Shown one piece after another: positions 37,730-48,958 of a stretch of 64,000 bases of DNA. Under the pieces are notes generated by a model, which saw only the letters and a list, made by a program, of their open reading frames with translations, was not told where the DNA came from and made no database searches. Each line of letters begins with the position of its first letter. Position 1 is the first letter of the stretch. Source of the DNA: JAXMAF01 sp046350555. Lineage in GTDB: Bacteria; Planctomycetota; Phycisphaerae; Phycisphaerales; SM1A02. The stretch covers positions 124,001 to 188,000 of the forward strand of contig JAXMAF010000012.1 of assembly GCA_046350555.1 (NCBI GenBank), written 5' to 3'. A program made the position numbers and the translations under genes.

Positions 37730-38038
37730 ATGGACGCTACCTTCATGGACTTCATCGGCTCCTTCGACGCGAAGACGCATCTGGCGCGATTGCCCACGCG
37801 CGCCGAGCGCGGCGAGTCGTTCGCCATCCTGCGGCGCGGTCGTGCGGTGGCGAAACTGGCGCCCGTCGCCGGTGACGGCGCGCAGCGGCGGAGTCCCGGC
37901 GATGTTGTCGCGCGGTTCCGGACCCTGCGCGAGCGGATCGCATGCGCTCACAGCACGGCGCGGCGAAGGGGCGGCGGAGGCGAAGCCGCGGCTGCATCCA
38001 CGATCCGCGAGATGATCAATGATGGTCGGAAGCGCTGA
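37730..38038 (+). CDS. Phd/YefM-type antitoxin, orphan
   Basis: The 102 residues open with 'FIGSFDAKTHLARL' and 'RGESFAILRRGRAVAKLAPV', the prevent-host-death fold that binds DNA and a PIN or RelE toxin. The C terminus is longer and more basic than usual. No toxin gene follows; the next gene is convergent. It may have lost its partner or act on a toxin elsewhere. Confidence 0.75.
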   Translation: MDATFMDFIGSFDAKTHLARLPTRAERGESFAILRRGRAVAKLAPVAGDGAQRRSPGDVVARFRTLRERIACAHSTARRRGGGGEAAAASTIREMINDGRKR

Positions 38039-38060
38039 GCGCCGCGCCGCCGAACCTCGC

Positions 38061-39452
38061 CTACCGCGACTCCGCCTCGGTCAAGCATCGATCCAGCACT
38101 TCGAGCAGGAATTGCACATCCTCCTCGGTGATGCACATCGGCGGCTTGATGCGGATCACGTTGCCGAAGAAGCCGCCCTTGCCGAGGAGCACGCCGAGGT
38201 CCTTGGCGCGCTCGAAGATGTCGGCGGTCTCCTTCGTCGCGGGCGTCTTCGTGGTGCGATCCGTGACGAGTTCCATTCCCACCATCAGCCCCCGGCCGCG
38301 CACGTCGCCGATGAGGCGGTGGCGCCGCTGGAGTGCGCGCAGCCCATCGACGAGCTTCGCGCCGACGCGCTTCGCGTGGGCTTGCACGCCCTCGTCGAGG
38401 ATCACGTTCAGCGTCGCGAGTCCCTGCGCCGTCGAGACCGGGTTGCCGCCGAACGTGTTGAAGTGGATGCGGCTGGTGAGCGACTTCGCGATGTCGGCGC
38501 GCGTGACCACCGCGGCCAGTGGACAGCCGTTGCCGATGCCCTTGGCCATCGTGACGATGTCCGGCGTGACGCCGTGGTTCTCGAAGCCCCAGAAGGCATC
38601 TCCGGTGCGGCCGAAGCCCGTCTGGACCTCGTCCGCGATGCACAGCCCGCCGGCGTCGCGCACGTGCTTGAACGCGTGCTCGAGGTATCCCGGCGGCATC
38701 TCCACCACGCCGCCGACACCCTGCGTTGGCTCGGCGATGAACGCGGCGATCCTGCCGCTGGTGCCTTGGCGAACGAGGTCCAGCACGTCGGCGGCGTACT
38801 TCGCGCCGGCGTTCGCATCGTCGTAGCCGAACGGCCCGCGATAGCGATCGGGCAGCACGGAGTGGTGCACGCCAAAGCCGTGGGCGACGTTGAACTTCCA
38901 CGTGCTGTGCGCGGTGAGCGCCATCGGCGTCTGCGAACCGCCGTGGTAGCCGTTGCGCAGGGCGATCACGTCGTAGTTGCCGGTGAACGCCCGGGCCATC
39001 AGGATCGCAAGGTCGTTCGCCTCGCTGCCGGAGTTGACGAAGTAGCACACGTCGAGCCCGCTGCCGCGCGGAAAGGTCGATGCCAGCTTCTTCGCGAAGA
39101 GCGCGACGTTGGGATTGAGGTAGATGGTCGTGGTGTGCTGAAGGAGCTCGTTCTGCGCATGCACCGCGGCGATGACCTTCGGATGACAGTGCCCCACGCT
39201 CACCGACACGATCCCCGCGAAGGCGTCGAGGTATCGCCGCCCCGTCTCGTCGAAGAGGTACTGCATCTTCCCCTCGACGATCATGATCGGATCGCGGTAG
39301 TAGGTGACCAGCGCGGGTGTCAGGTGCTCGCGCCGCATCGCGAGGACTTCCTGCTTGGTCGGGCCGGTGTACGGCGCAGGTCGATGGTTGAAGGGCGGCA
39401 GCGTCGGTTGGGCTGCGGCCGTCGAGGCGGGACGCGATGAGGTCGTTGTCAT
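38061..39452 (-). CDS. Class III aminotransferase (AGXT2 / beta-alanine transaminase-like)
   Basis: The 463 residues run from ATG 39452. The fold-type I PLP enzyme shows '[20 protein letters not shown]', the '[20 protein letters not shown]' block, '[20 protein letters not shown]' with the PLP-binding Asp, and '[20 protein letters not shown]' with the Schiff-base Lys. It is closest to alanine-glyoxylate aminotransferase 2, which also accepts beta-alanine. In this cluster the likely step is beta-alanine to malonate semialdehyde. It lies 222 bases after the permease, a gap that holds a 9-bp tandem repeat. Confidence 0.9.
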   Translation of the reverse strand: MTTTSSRPASTAAAQPTLPPFNHRPAPYTGPTKQEVLAMRREHLTPALVTYYRDPIMIVEGKMQYLFDETGRRYLDAFAGIVSVSVGHCHPKVIAAVHAQNELLQHTTTIYLNPNVALFAKKLASTFPRGSGLDVCYFVNSGSEANDLAILMARAFTGNYDVIALRNGYHGGSQTPMALTAHSTWKFNVAHGFGVHHSVLPDRYRGPFGYDDANAGAKYAADVLDLVRQGTSGRIAAFIAEPTQGVGGVVEMPPGYLEHAFKHVRDAGGLCIADEVQTGFGRTGDAFWGFENHGVTPDIVTMAKGIGNGCPLAAVVTRADIAKSLTSRIHFNTFGGNPVSTAQGLATLNVILDEGVQAHAKRVGAKLVDGLRALQRRHRLIGDVRGRGLMVGMELVTDRTTKTPATKETADIFERAKDLGVLLGKGGFFGNVIRIKPPMCITEEDVQFLLEVLDRCLTEAESR

Positions 39453-39587
39453 GGTGGCGGGCCGTCGAGGAGTCGAGTCGAGCGGTGCAGCGAGCGTGCG
39501 GGGAATCTTTCGCGTGCGGGCGCGCAGGCGTGGACGACACGTCCCGACGTGCCCCCTCGCGCGGCGGCCGCGCCGCCAGCCCCCCCG

Positions 39588-39636
39588 CATGTCCCACATG
39601 TCCCACATGTCCCACATGTCCCACATGTCCCACATG
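39588..39636. repeat. Five 9-bp tandem repeats (CATGTCCCA)
   Basis: Five exact units from 39588 to 39632 are followed by a sixth CATG. They lie in the 222-base space between the permease stop and the aminotransferase ATG, and would be in the untranslated leader of the latter on the minus strand. Confidence 0.9.
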
Positions 39637-39674
39637 GCGGGAGAGGGGAGGGGATCGCCATCGAACGCCCGGCC

Positions 39675-41132
39675 TCAGCCGCGTCGCGGCGCCGGCACCG
39701 CCCGTCCGCGCATCAGCACATAGTAGAGAATCGCCGCGATCGCCACTCCCACGAACCATGCGTACCCGTAGATCGTGTCGAAGATCGGCGGGAAGCGCGT
39801 CGTGCCGGTCGCCGCGTTCACGAACCCCGGCAGGTTCGGCAGCACGGCGAAGACGAGCGCGGCGACAGCGCGCCAGTTGACTCCTCGGTACTGTCCAGCC
39901 GGGTCGTACAGCGCCGCCTCGTCGAGCCGCATGCGCCGGAGCACGAAGTAGTCGCACAGCATGATGCCCGCGATCGGCCCGAGCAGGGCGCTGTAGCCGA
40001 TCAGCCACGTGAAGAGGTACGCGCTCAGGCTCTCGAGCAGGTACCACGGCATCATCACCACGCCGATGGCGCACGTGAGCAGGGCGCCGGCGCGAAAACT
40101 CACGCGCGACGGCCACAGGTTGGAGAAGCCGTTGGCCGGGCTCACGATGTTCGCCGCGATGTTGGTGGAGAGCGTCGCGACCAGGATCGCCAGCATCGCG
40201 ATCACCACCACCGGCGGCGAGGCGCCAAGCCTGCCGACGAGCTCGACGGGATCCCAGATCGCCTTGCCGAAGATCACCACGGTCGCCGACGTGACCACGA
40301 TGCCGATGAAGCAGAAGAGCGTCATCGTGGTGGGCAGCCCCAGGAGCTGCCCAAGCGCCTGATCGCGTTGCGACCGGCAATAGCGCGTGAAGTCGGGGAT
40401 GTTCAGCGACAGCGTCGCCCAGAAGCCGACCATCGCGGTGAGCTGGGGGAAGAAGACCCGCCAGAACTGTCCCGGCCTCTCGAAGCGGCTGGAAGGGAAG
40501 AGCGACGCGATGTCATCGACGCGCATCACGGCCCACGCGAGGAGCGCCAGTCCCGCCGCGATCAGGAACGGCGCCGACCACGCCTCGACCCACTTGATGC
40601 TGTCGATGCCGAAGAGGACGAGCACGACGTGGACCAGCCAGAACGCGAGGAAGCAGCCGAACTGCGCCGCGGTGAGGCCGATGACGGCGAGCCTGTGCGT
40701 GTCCGTGGCGACATCGATGGCGCCCATGGCCCCGAGGATCTGGTAGATCGCGGCGCCGCCGATCCACGTCTGGATGCCGAACCATCCGCAGGCGACGAGC
40801 GCCCGGGCGATCGACGGGATCTGGGCGCCCGCCGTTCCGAAGCTCGCGCGGGCCAGCACCGGAAACGGCACGCCGTACTTCGTTCCGCCATGACCATTGA
40901 GGATCATCGGAACGAGCACGACGAGGTTCCCCAGCAGCACCGTGGCCACGGCCTGCCACCAGCTCATGCCCTGCTCGATCATGCCGGCGGCGAGCATGTA
41001 CGTCGGGATGCACACCGCCATCCCGATCCAAAGCGCCGCGACATGCCACATGCTCCACGTGCGCTGGGCCGGCGTGGTCGGCGCGAGATCCGGGTTCGTG
41101 AGCGTGCTGTTCACGAGGGGTGTATCGGCCAT
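39675..41132 (-). CDS. NCS1-family nucleobase permease
   Basis: The 485 residues have about twelve spans. Family marks are 'STLTNPDLAPTTPAQRTWSM' near the N terminus, 'WWQAVATVLLGNLVVLVPMI', 'YGVPFPVLARASFGTAGAQI' and 'SLNIPDFTRYCRSQRDQALG'. These proteins take up uracil, allantoin, hydantoin or cytosine with a cation. Twelve bases separate it from the ureidopropionase gene upstream, so uracil or thymine is the likely substrate. Confidence 0.92.
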   Translation of the reverse strand: MADTPLVNSTLTNPDLAPTTPAQRTWSMWHVAALWIGMAVCIPTYMLAAGMIEQGMSWWQAVATVLLGNLVVLVPMILNGHGGTKYGVPFPVLARASFGTAGAQIPSIARALVACGWFGIQTWIGGAAIYQILGAMGAIDVATDTHRLAVIGLTAAQFGCFLAFWLVHVVLVLFGIDSIKWVEAWSAPFLIAAGLALLAWAVMRVDDIASLFPSSRFERPGQFWRVFFPQLTAMVGFWATLSLNIPDFTRYCRSQRDQALGQLLGLPTTMTLFCFIGIVVTSATVVIFGKAIWDPVELVGRLGASPPVVVIAMLAILVATLSTNIAANIVSPANGFSNLWPSRVSFRAGALLTCAIGVVMMPWYLLESLSAYLFTWLIGYSALLGPIAGIMLCDYFVLRRMRLDEAALYDPAGQYRGVNWRAVAALVFAVLPNLPGFVNAATGTTRFPPIFDTIYGYAWFVGVAIAAILYYVLMRGRAVPAPRRG

Positions 41133-41144
41133 TCCGCCGTGCCG

Positions 41145-42014
41145 TTATGGCCGCGCGATGCGCTCGTACGACTCCGGCCGCCGGTCGCGGTAGAACTGCC
41201 AGACGCTGCGGACCTCGCGGATCATGTCGAGATCGAGATCGGCGACGACCACCTCGTCCCGGTCGCGCGAGGCCTGGGCGATGATCTGTCCGCGCGGATC
41301 GCAGAAGTACGACTGGCCGTAGAACTCGCCGATGTTCCACGGCTGCTCGCGCCCCACGCGATTGATCGCGCCGACGAAGTACTGGTTGGCGACCGCGTGC
41401 GCCGGCTGCTCGATCCTCCAGAGATGCTCGCTCAGCCCCGCGACCGTCGCGGAAGGATTGAAGACGATCTCCGCGCCGTTGAGCCCCAGCTCGCGCGCAC
41501 CCTCGGGGAAGTGCCGGTCATAACAGATGTACACGCCGATCCTCCCGAAGCGCGTATTGAAGACCGGATAGCCGAGGTTTCCCGGCCTGAAGTAGAACTT
41601 CTCCCAGAAGCCGGGATGGCAGTGGGGAATGTGGCACTTGCGGTACTTGCCGAGGAACTCGCCGCGCTCGTCGATCACCGCGGCGGTGTTGTAGAAGAGC
41701 CCCGCCATCTCCGCCTCGTAGAGCGGGACGATCATGACCATGCCGTGCTTCCTCGCGACGTCGCGCATGAGCCGCACCGTCGGGCCATCGGGGATCGCCT
41801 CCGCCGTGTCGTACCAGCGCGTCTCCTGCTCTGCGCAGAAGTACGGACCGCAGAAGATCTCCTGGAGGCAGCAGACCTGTGCGCCCTGCTCGGCCGCCCG
41901 GGCGATCAGCGGCAGGTGCTTGTCGATCATCGCCTGCTTCACCTTCGCGAGCGGCGCGTCGGGCGCGAGCGGGTTCGAGCACTGGATGAGGGCGGCGCGG
42001 GTGATGCGGGGCAT
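41145..42014 (-). CDS. Nitrilase-family amidase, likely beta-ureidopropionase
   Basis: This 289-residue carbon-nitrogen hydrolase has the full triad: Glu in 'QVCCLQEIFCGPYFC', Lys in 'GKYRKCHIPH' and Cys in 'GVYICYDRHFPEGAREL'. The 'HCHPGFWEKFYFRPG' segment is shared by beta-ureidopropionase and N-carbamoylputrescine amidase. With the dihydropyrimidinase and uracil permease genes close by, hydrolysis of N-carbamoyl-beta-alanine to beta-alanine, CO2 and ammonia is the best guess. Confidence 0.88.
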   Translation of the reverse strand: MPRITRAALIQCSNPLAPDAPLAKVKQAMIDKHLPLIARAAEQGAQVCCLQEIFCGPYFCAEQETRWYDTAEAIPDGPTVRLMRDVARKHGMVMIVPLYEAEMAGLFYNTAAVIDERGEFLGKYRKCHIPHCHPGFWEKFYFRPGNLGYPVFNTRFGRIGVYICYDRHFPEGARELGLNGAEIVFNPSATVAGLSEHLWRIEQPAHAVANQYFVGAINRVGREQPWNIGEFYGQSYFCDPRGQIIAQASRDRDEVVVADLDLDMIREVRSVWQFYRDRRPESYERIARP

Positions 42015-42107
42015 GGTTGGAATCGAGAGTCCTGTCCAACAGCGTACTGCACCGGCGAGTCACATGACATCCATGCCGCCCCTACACTTGGTCGATCGGA
42101 CTCCACC

Positions 42108-42347
42108 ATGTCGTCAACGACGCGAGTCGAAGTGAACCCGAAGGTGATGCTCGGCAAGCCCGTGATTCGCGGGACGCGCATCCCCGTCGAGTTGCTCCTC
42201 CGCAAGCTCAGCGAGGGCGCGAGCGAGGCGGATCTGCTCGACGCATACCCCCGGCTGACGCAAGACGATCTTCATGCGGCGCTCGCCTATGCGGCGGACG
42301 TGGTGGGCCATGCGGAGACCGTGACACTCGAGCCGGGGCGGCGCTGA
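42108..42347 (+). CDS. DUF433 antitoxin
   Basis: The 79 residues read 'VEVNPKVMLGKPVIRGTRIP' and 'LLRKLSEGASEADLLDAYP', a DUF433 helix-turn-helix protein that commonly pairs with a PIN-like DUF5615 toxin. The partner starts 5 bases after its stop. The pair is inserted on the opposite strand within the pyrimidine gene cluster. Confidence 0.88.
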   Translation: MSSTTRVEVNPKVMLGKPVIRGTRIPVELLLRKLSEGASEADLLDAYPRLTQDDLHAALAYAADVVGHAETVTLEPGRR

Positions 42348-42351
42348 CGAC

Positions 42352-42717
42352 GTGCGCTTCCTTGCGGACGAAAGCTGCGACTTCGGCGTCGTCCGTGTGT
42401 TGAGAGGCGCCGGCCACGATGTGATTGCCGTGGCAGAGGTGGCGCCGCGATCGGATGACGAAGCGGTGCTGGGCATGGCGCGACGAGACCGGCGGATTCT
42501 GCTGACCGAGGACAAGGACTTCGGGCAACTCGTGCATGCAGACCAACGAGCGGCCGCCGGCGTGATCCTCATTCGCTTTCCGGCGGAGGCACGCGCCGAC
42601 CTGCCGCGCGCAGTGCTGCAACTCGTCGAGCTTCGAGACGTCGAGCTTCAGGGGCGGTTCGTGGCGCTTCTCCCAGGTGTCGTCCGCATCGGTGCGAGAC
42701 CGACATCGGGTGATTGA
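42352..42717 (+). CDS. DUF5615 PIN-like toxin
   Basis: The 121 residues start at GTG 42352. 'MRFLADESCDFGVVRVLRGA' and 'RRILLTEDKDFGQLVHA' carry the acidic residues of the PIN-like fold (Asp in LADE, Asp in TEDKDF). It is likely a ribonuclease toxin neutralised by the DUF433 protein. The start was chosen by family alignment and close spacing. Confidence 0.85.
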   Translation: MRFLADESCDFGVVRVLRGAGHDVIAVAEVAPRSDDEAVLGMARRDRRILLTEDKDFGQLVHADQRAAAGVILIRFPAEARADLPRAVLQLVELRDVELQGRFVALLPGVVRIGARPTSGD

Positions 42718-42750
42718 CCGCGTCGCGTCGTCGCGACACGCGCCGCAAAC

Positions 42751-44328
<1,578 letters not shown>

Positions 44329-44455
44329 GGGGAATCCTCTGACGAACGTCCGGCGCGCTCCAGGCCGACCTCGCGCGCGGTTCGATGCAATCGTGCTCCC
44401 TGTTGCCTTCGCCGGCCAGGCGCCGAACGCATGGCGGCTTGGCTGGAATCCTCGA

Positions 44456-44977
44456 TCAGACGGAGACGATGCGGGCGAGCGTCGCCGCGCGAACGGGCTG
44501 CCAGCCGGGCGAGCTGGCGCCACCGGTGTTGACGAGTTCCGGGTCGAGCGTCCAGTCGTTTCCCGAGGGATCGGTCATCACGACGCTGAACCACGCGCAG
44601 TCGTCGGCGGCCACGCCTTCGACATCACCGATGGTCAATGGCTTCGTCAGGTCCGAGGTGGTCCACGAGACGGTGAAGAGGGTCACGTTGGTCCCGCTGC
44701 CGCGCTGGCCGGTCACGGTCTGCGGGCTCGCGCTGCGGTTGAAGATGATCGTGCCGGTCCCGGGGGCGCTGGACGACTGGTTGGAGGTTGGGAAGAAGGT
44801 GACCTGCTTGAACTTCGTCCCCGCGGGAAACGACGTCGTGTCGATCGAGAGCTGGAGCGAGTCGCCGTCGTCGAAGAAGAGGCCCTTCGTTCCACCCGCC
44901 GTCGGATCGCCGTTGAGCCGGGCGGTCTTGGCGGTGGCGTCGTTCTTGACGATCGAGGCGTTGGTCACGTTGGGCAT
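44456..44977 (-). CDS. Hypothetical beta-rich protein
   Basis: The 173 residues run from ATG 44977, preceded by GGGAG. There is no signal peptide. The sequence is Thr/Ser/Gly-rich with predicted strands ('TKFKQVTFFPTSNQSSSAPG', 'GTNVTLFTVSWTTSDLTKPL') and a Trp near the end ('WQPVRAATLARI'). I do not recognise it. It stands alone between the dehydrogenase and kinase genes. Confidence 0.65.
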   Translation of the reverse strand: MPNVTNASIVKNDATAKTARLNGDPTAGGTKGLFFDDGDSLQLSIDTTSFPAGTKFKQVTFFPTSNQSSSAPGTGTIIFNRSASPQTVTGQRGSGTNVTLFTVSWTTSDLTKPLTIGDVEGVAADDCAWFSVVMTDPSGNDWTLDPELVNTGGASSPGWQPVRAATLARIVSV

Positions 44978-45142
44978 TGAGCATCTCCCGGGTTGGCCCC
45001 ACGCCCGGCGCGAGGCGGTCGATTGGTGGACGACGCGGCGCTCGCGGCTCCCCACCGCGCCACAGCGTATCGAGTCGCCCGACGATCGTCATCGCGCGCG
45101 GCCGCCGCGCACCTCGGGCCGCGGCCGCTCGATCGCGTCGGT

Positions 45143-47896
45143 TCATCGCTCGTCGGCGATCGCGACTCCCTTGGCCCTGGCCAGTTCCGAGACCGCCGCG
45201 GAGAGCGCCTGCGACGCCGCGAGCCGCGCCAGCACGGCGCGTGCCTCCTCGGCGCGATCCAGGTGCAGCAGGGCCTGTGCGAGCACGTCGTCGCGGCGCG
45301 ATCCCAGCGACGGACTCCCGACCGCGGCCGCCCGCTCGATGGCCGCCGACCAAGCGGTGCGCGCCTCGGCGATGCCGCCGCCGTCGGAGCGCGCGGCGAG
45401 GATCGTTCCCTCGACGACGAACGTGCCCGCGACGCGGAGCGCCACGTCGTCGCGCTGCTGGGGATCGGTCGACTGAGCCTCGACCTCGACGAGGATGCTC
45501 CGCGCGCTCCGCAGCGCCGCGAGCGCCTCCGTCGGCGCGCCGTGCGACCGTTCGAGGGTGGCGGCGTCGAGCTCGGTCTCTGCGAGGTCGACGCGCCAGC
45601 GCTGATGCGATGGATCGCGCTCGACGAGGGCGGCGAGCATTCGTCGGCTCGCGGCGAGCTCGAGCCGGGACTCCTCGGGACGATCGAGCTTCCCCAAGGC
45701 GCGCCCCGCGAGGCGGTGCGCAACCGCCATCTCGCGCTGCCAGGGCGAGTTGCTCGGATCGAGCTCGAGCAGGCCGCGCGCCGCGTCCTGGGCGGCGCGG
45801 AAGGCGACCAGGGCCTCGGTGCCCCGGGCCATCGACTCGAGCAGCTCGCCGCGGTGGATGTGACCGACCGCGAGCCGGTATCGGGCATCGGCGTCCGTCG
45901 GGGCCGAGGCGACGAGCCCGCCGAGGAGCTCGATCGCCTCGTCCAGGGCGACCATGGCGCCCTCCATGTCGTGGTCGGCGCGGCGCAGGTCCGAGAGATA
46001 GGTGAGCCCGTTGGCGAGGCTTCGCCGCGCATCGCCGTCGCCCGGACGCAGCGCGGCGACGCGCCGCTTGCTCTCGAGCGACGCGTCGAGCGACCGGCGC
46101 ATCGCGACCAGGTCGCCGCGGTCGCGGAAGAGCTGCACGAGGTTGCTGTGCGCGTAGCCCAGTTCGAGCTGCCACTCGGGATTCGAGGCGTCCAGGGCGA
46201 CGAGCCGCTCGGCGATGCGCAGGTACGCGTCGAACTCGGCCTGCGCCTGATCGAGGTTCATGCGCTTGTAGGCGATGTTGCCGAGCCAGAAGTGGACGGC
46301 GCCGAGCGACTTGAGCCACGGTCCGTTGGCCGGATCGCGCCGACAGAGGTCGTCGAGAATCCCGTCCGCGTCGAGGAACGCCCGTTCGGCGGAGGCGAGA
46401 TCGGCCTCCTTCCGCGCGAGCTGGACCTCGCCGATCAGCGAGAGTCCCTGGGCGTACTTGAAGCGCTCCGCGTCGGAGAGATTCGAGCGGTCGCGCGCCG
46501 AGTAGTAGTCGATCACGCGCTCCGCGACCGCGCCCAGCGCGTCGAGGCGACCGACCGGCGCCAGCCGGTCGCGCAGCTCCTTGGTCATGAAGCCGATCAG
46601 GTCCTCGGCATCGCTGCGCGCGGCGACCGCCACCGTGCGCTCGCGACGAAGATCGATGAAGTACTTGGTTGCGCCGATGGCCGCGACAAGCAGCGCGGCC
46701 GCGACGAGCGAGGCGACGACGCGGCGCCTCGTCCGCCCGCGCATGCGGGCGAGCGCATGCGCGGCGTCGGCGGCGGTCGGGCGATCGGCCGGCGCCACCG
46801 CCGTGAGCTGCTGCACAAGCCGCGCAAGCTGGCGATCGCCGAGCTGGACGTCGCGGCGCTCGCCGCGGGCCACCTTGTCCAGCAGGGCGCGGACGCCGCC
46901 GGTGGCGTCGAAGGGGCGCTCGCCGCTGAAGAGCTCCGCGATGACCAGGCCCAGCGAATAGACGTCGCTCGCGGGGGTCGGCTCGGCGCCGCGGGCCTGC
47001 TCCGGACTCATGTACATCGGCGTTCCGACGAGGTCGCCCGGCGTGGTCAGCAGCGACGAGCCCGGTGCGCCCGACGCGGGCTGGCCCGTCTTCGACGACG
47101 AAGCGGTTCGCACCGATGCGGGCGTCGGGTCCGGGAGCGAGTCGAACGGCGTCGCCGACGGCGGCGCGGACGCTTCGCCGGCGCGCGGCACGGGCCGGGC
47201 GATCCCGAAGTCGAGCACCTTGGCGTCGCCGTCGGGGGTCACGACGACGTTGTCGGGCTTGAGATCGCGATGCACGACGCCGGCGGCGTGCGCCGCGACG
47301 AGCACCCGGGCGATCTGCTCGGCGAGGCGCAGCCGCTGGGCGCGCGAGAGCCCTTCGCGGGCGCGCCCCAGCGGTTCGCCGTCGACGAACTCGAGGACGA
47401 GGAACGCTCCCTGGTCGACCTCGAGGTAGTCGTACAGCCGGCAGATGTTGGGATGCTCGAGGCTCGAGAGGATCCGCGCCTCCCGAAGGAAGCGCGCCTT
47501 CACGAGCTCGTCGAAGCGCCACTCGGCGCGGATGGCCTTGAGCGCCACGCGCCGGTCGAGGCGATCGTCGATCGCCTCGAAGACCGTGCCCATGCCGCCC
47601 GCGCCGAGCACGCGGAGCACGCGAAACGGACCGATGCGGAAGATGCCGGCCGCTTCACCCGCTGGCGAGCCTGCGCCGGCGGCCCATCGCGACCACCACG
47701 CGTTCGAGTCGTCGATCGAGCCATCCGCCCTCCGCCCCGCGTCCGACGGACTCGCCGCGGTGCACAGCTCCTCGACCGCCGCGCGCCTCTTCGGGTCGGG
47801 GCAGCGCTCCGCGAGATAGGCAGCTCGCTCGCCAGGCGGGAGAGACAGCGCCGTCTCGATCAGGCGCCGCGTCTCGTCCGGTCCCGCTTCGGGCAT
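45143..47896 (-). CDS. Transmembrane Ser/Thr protein kinase with TPR-like outer domain
   Basis: The 917 residues have an N-terminal 85-residue segment ('ALSLPPGERAAYLAERCPDP') of the planctomycete kinase type. The kinase domain follows: glycine loop 'LGAGGMGTVFEAIDD', Lys in 'VALKAIRAEW', 'HRDLKPDNVVV', 'DFGIA' and 'GTPMYMSPEQA'. About 45 extra residues sit between DFG and the activation end. One span ('VVASLVAAALLVAAIGATKY') follows the kinase. The outer 500 residues are helical and TPR-like ('EFDAYLRIAERLVALDASNP'). All catalytic residues are intact. The ligand is unknown. Confidence 0.92.
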   Translation of the reverse strand: MPEAGPDETRRLIETALSLPPGERAAYLAERCPDPKRRAAVEELCTAASPSDAGRRADGSIDDSNAWWSRWAAGAGSPAGEAAGIFRIGPFRVLRVLGAGGMGTVFEAIDDRLDRRVALKAIRAEWRFDELVKARFLREARILSSLEHPNICRLYDYLEVDQGAFLVLEFVDGEPLGRAREGLSRAQRLRLAEQIARVLVAAHAAGVVHRDLKPDNVVVTPDGDAKVLDFGIARPVPRAGEASAPPSATPFDSLPDPTPASVRTASSSKTGQPASGAPGSSLLTTPGDLVGTPMYMSPEQARGAEPTPASDVYSLGLVIAELFSGERPFDATGGVRALLDKVARGERRDVQLGDRQLARLVQQLTAVAPADRPTAADAAHALARMRGRTRRRVVASLVAAALLVAAIGATKYFIDLRRERTVAVAARSDAEDLIGFMTKELRDRLAPVGRLDALGAVAERVIDYYSARDRSNLSDAERFKYAQGLSLIGEVQLARKEADLASAERAFLDADGILDDLCRRDPANGPWLKSLGAVHFWLGNIAYKRMNLDQAQAEFDAYLRIAERLVALDASNPEWQLELGYAHSNLVQLFRDRGDLVAMRRSLDASLESKRRVAALRPGDGDARRSLANGLTYLSDLRRADHDMEGAMVALDEAIELLGGLVASAPTDADARYRLAVGHIHRGELLESMARGTEALVAFRAAQDAARGLLELDPSNSPWQREMAVAHRLAGRALGKLDRPEESRLELAASRRMLAALVERDPSHQRWRVDLAETELDAATLERSHGAPTEALAALRSARSILVEVEAQSTDPQQRDDVALRVAGTFVVEGTILAARSDGGGIAEARTAWSAAIERAAAVGSPSLGSRRDDVLAQALLHLDRAEEARAVLARLAASQALSAAVSELARAKGVAIADER

Positions 47897-48112
47897 GCGG
47901 GGTCATCGTAACGCGCGCGTGGGGGCCCAGCCGCCGAACGGGCCCATTGGCAGGGTGGCGCCGACGACGGTCCACGCGCGCAGACGGCCTTGCGAACCAC
48001 CGCCCGGGCCGCGCACACGGGTGCGCGTGACCGAGGTGTCCACGATGGGCTGTCCCGCGGAGCTCGCAAGGGTCGACCTGGACGACGACGGCTGGATCGA
48101 CGCGCGCGACGC

Positions 48113-48958
48113 CTATCGCACGACGTCGACGCGCGCGGCGCTCGCCCGCGCCGCGTTCGAAGGAGGTGCCGCGGTTCGCTGCGGAGCGCTGGCCCGGGCG
48201 AGGCCGTCGAGCCATGCGACCATCTCGGGCGCGCCGCGGCTGCCGGTGAACCGGCCGAGCTCGCGGCGGTCGCGCAGGACGACCGCCGTCGGAACGGCGG
48301 CGATGTCGAAGCGCTGCTTCAGGTCGCGGCGCTCCTCGATGTTCACATGGACGCGCACCGCGTTCCGCGACAGCCATGCCGTCACGCCCGGATCGACCCA
48401 CGTCGTGCGTTCCATGAGCTTGCACGGACCGCACCAGGGTGCGCCGAAGTCGACGACCACGAGCTTGTTCTCGCGCTCCGCCGCCGCCACGGCGCTCTCG
48501 AAGGTGGTGGTCGCGGACGATCCTGTCGGGTTCTTCGGGGCGACCTGGGCCGGAGGAGCGGGTGCGGGTTGCGGCTTCGTCGCCGGCGGCGGAGCGACCT
48601 TCGTCGCGGGCGCAGTCCTCGGCGAGGCGGTCGACGACGACAGGGATGACTTGCCCGCCGAGCCGGTCGACGGCGATCCGCCCGGCGAACTGTACGACGC
48701 GGTCAATGACAGGTTGGGGGCTGCATTGGTGCCGGGTGCGGCGACCTGGCCCGGAAATGGCTTGGAATCCGGATTGGAGGCGGTTGGCGGCGTCGGCGAA
48801 CGGAGCGTCGGCGTCGAGCGCGGCGGGGCAAGCCGCGTTCCCGTGGGCGACTTGGCCGGCGAGTCCGCCGTCGCAGCGCAGCCGGGAATGCCGCACGCGG
48901 CCGCGAAGATGGCTGCAACGAGCGCGGAGTGGATGAATGCGACGCGCGGAAGATGCAC
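48113..48958 (-). CDS. Thioredoxin-domain lipoprotein or secreted protein
   Basis: GTG 48958 gives a signal with two possible lipid cysteines ('ALVAAIFAAACGIPGC'). A Ser/Pro/Ala-rich linker of about 120 residues leads to a thioredoxin fold with 'VVVDFGAPWCGPCKLMERTT', a cis-Pro in 'AAVPTAVVLRD', and 'DPGVTAWLSRNAVRV', of the DsbD C-terminal/thioredoxin-7 type. It is a probable outside-facing disulfide reductase or oxidase. Unlike the redoxin at the window start, the CGPC motif is intact. There is no operon partner. Confidence 0.8.
   Translation of the reverse strand: MHLPRVAFIHSALVAAIFAAACGIPGCAATADSPAKSPTGTRLAPPRSTPTLRSPTPPTASNPDSKPFPGQVAAPGTNAAPNLSLTASYSSPGGSPSTGSAGKSSLSSSTASPRTAPATKVAPPPATKPQPAPAPPAQVAPKNPTGSSATTTFESAVAAAERENKLVVVDFGAPWCGPCKLMERTTWVDPGVTAWLSRNAVRVHVNIEERRDLKQRFDIAAVPTAVVLRDRRELGRFTGSRGAPEMVAWLDGLARASAPQRTAAPPSNAARASAARVDVVR

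Noticed and set aside
44993..47911. A plus-strand open frame of about 970 codons opposite the membrane kinase
   Set aside because: The opposite strand carries a complete kinase with all motifs; this frame is its shadow.
48042..48112. Short plus-strand stretch with a dockerin-like loop 'VDLDDDGWIDARDA'
   Set aside because: There is only one loop, no second half, no start signal, and another plausible reading on the minus strand ('VDTSVTRTRVRGPGGGSQGR'). Too weak to call either a gene remnant.
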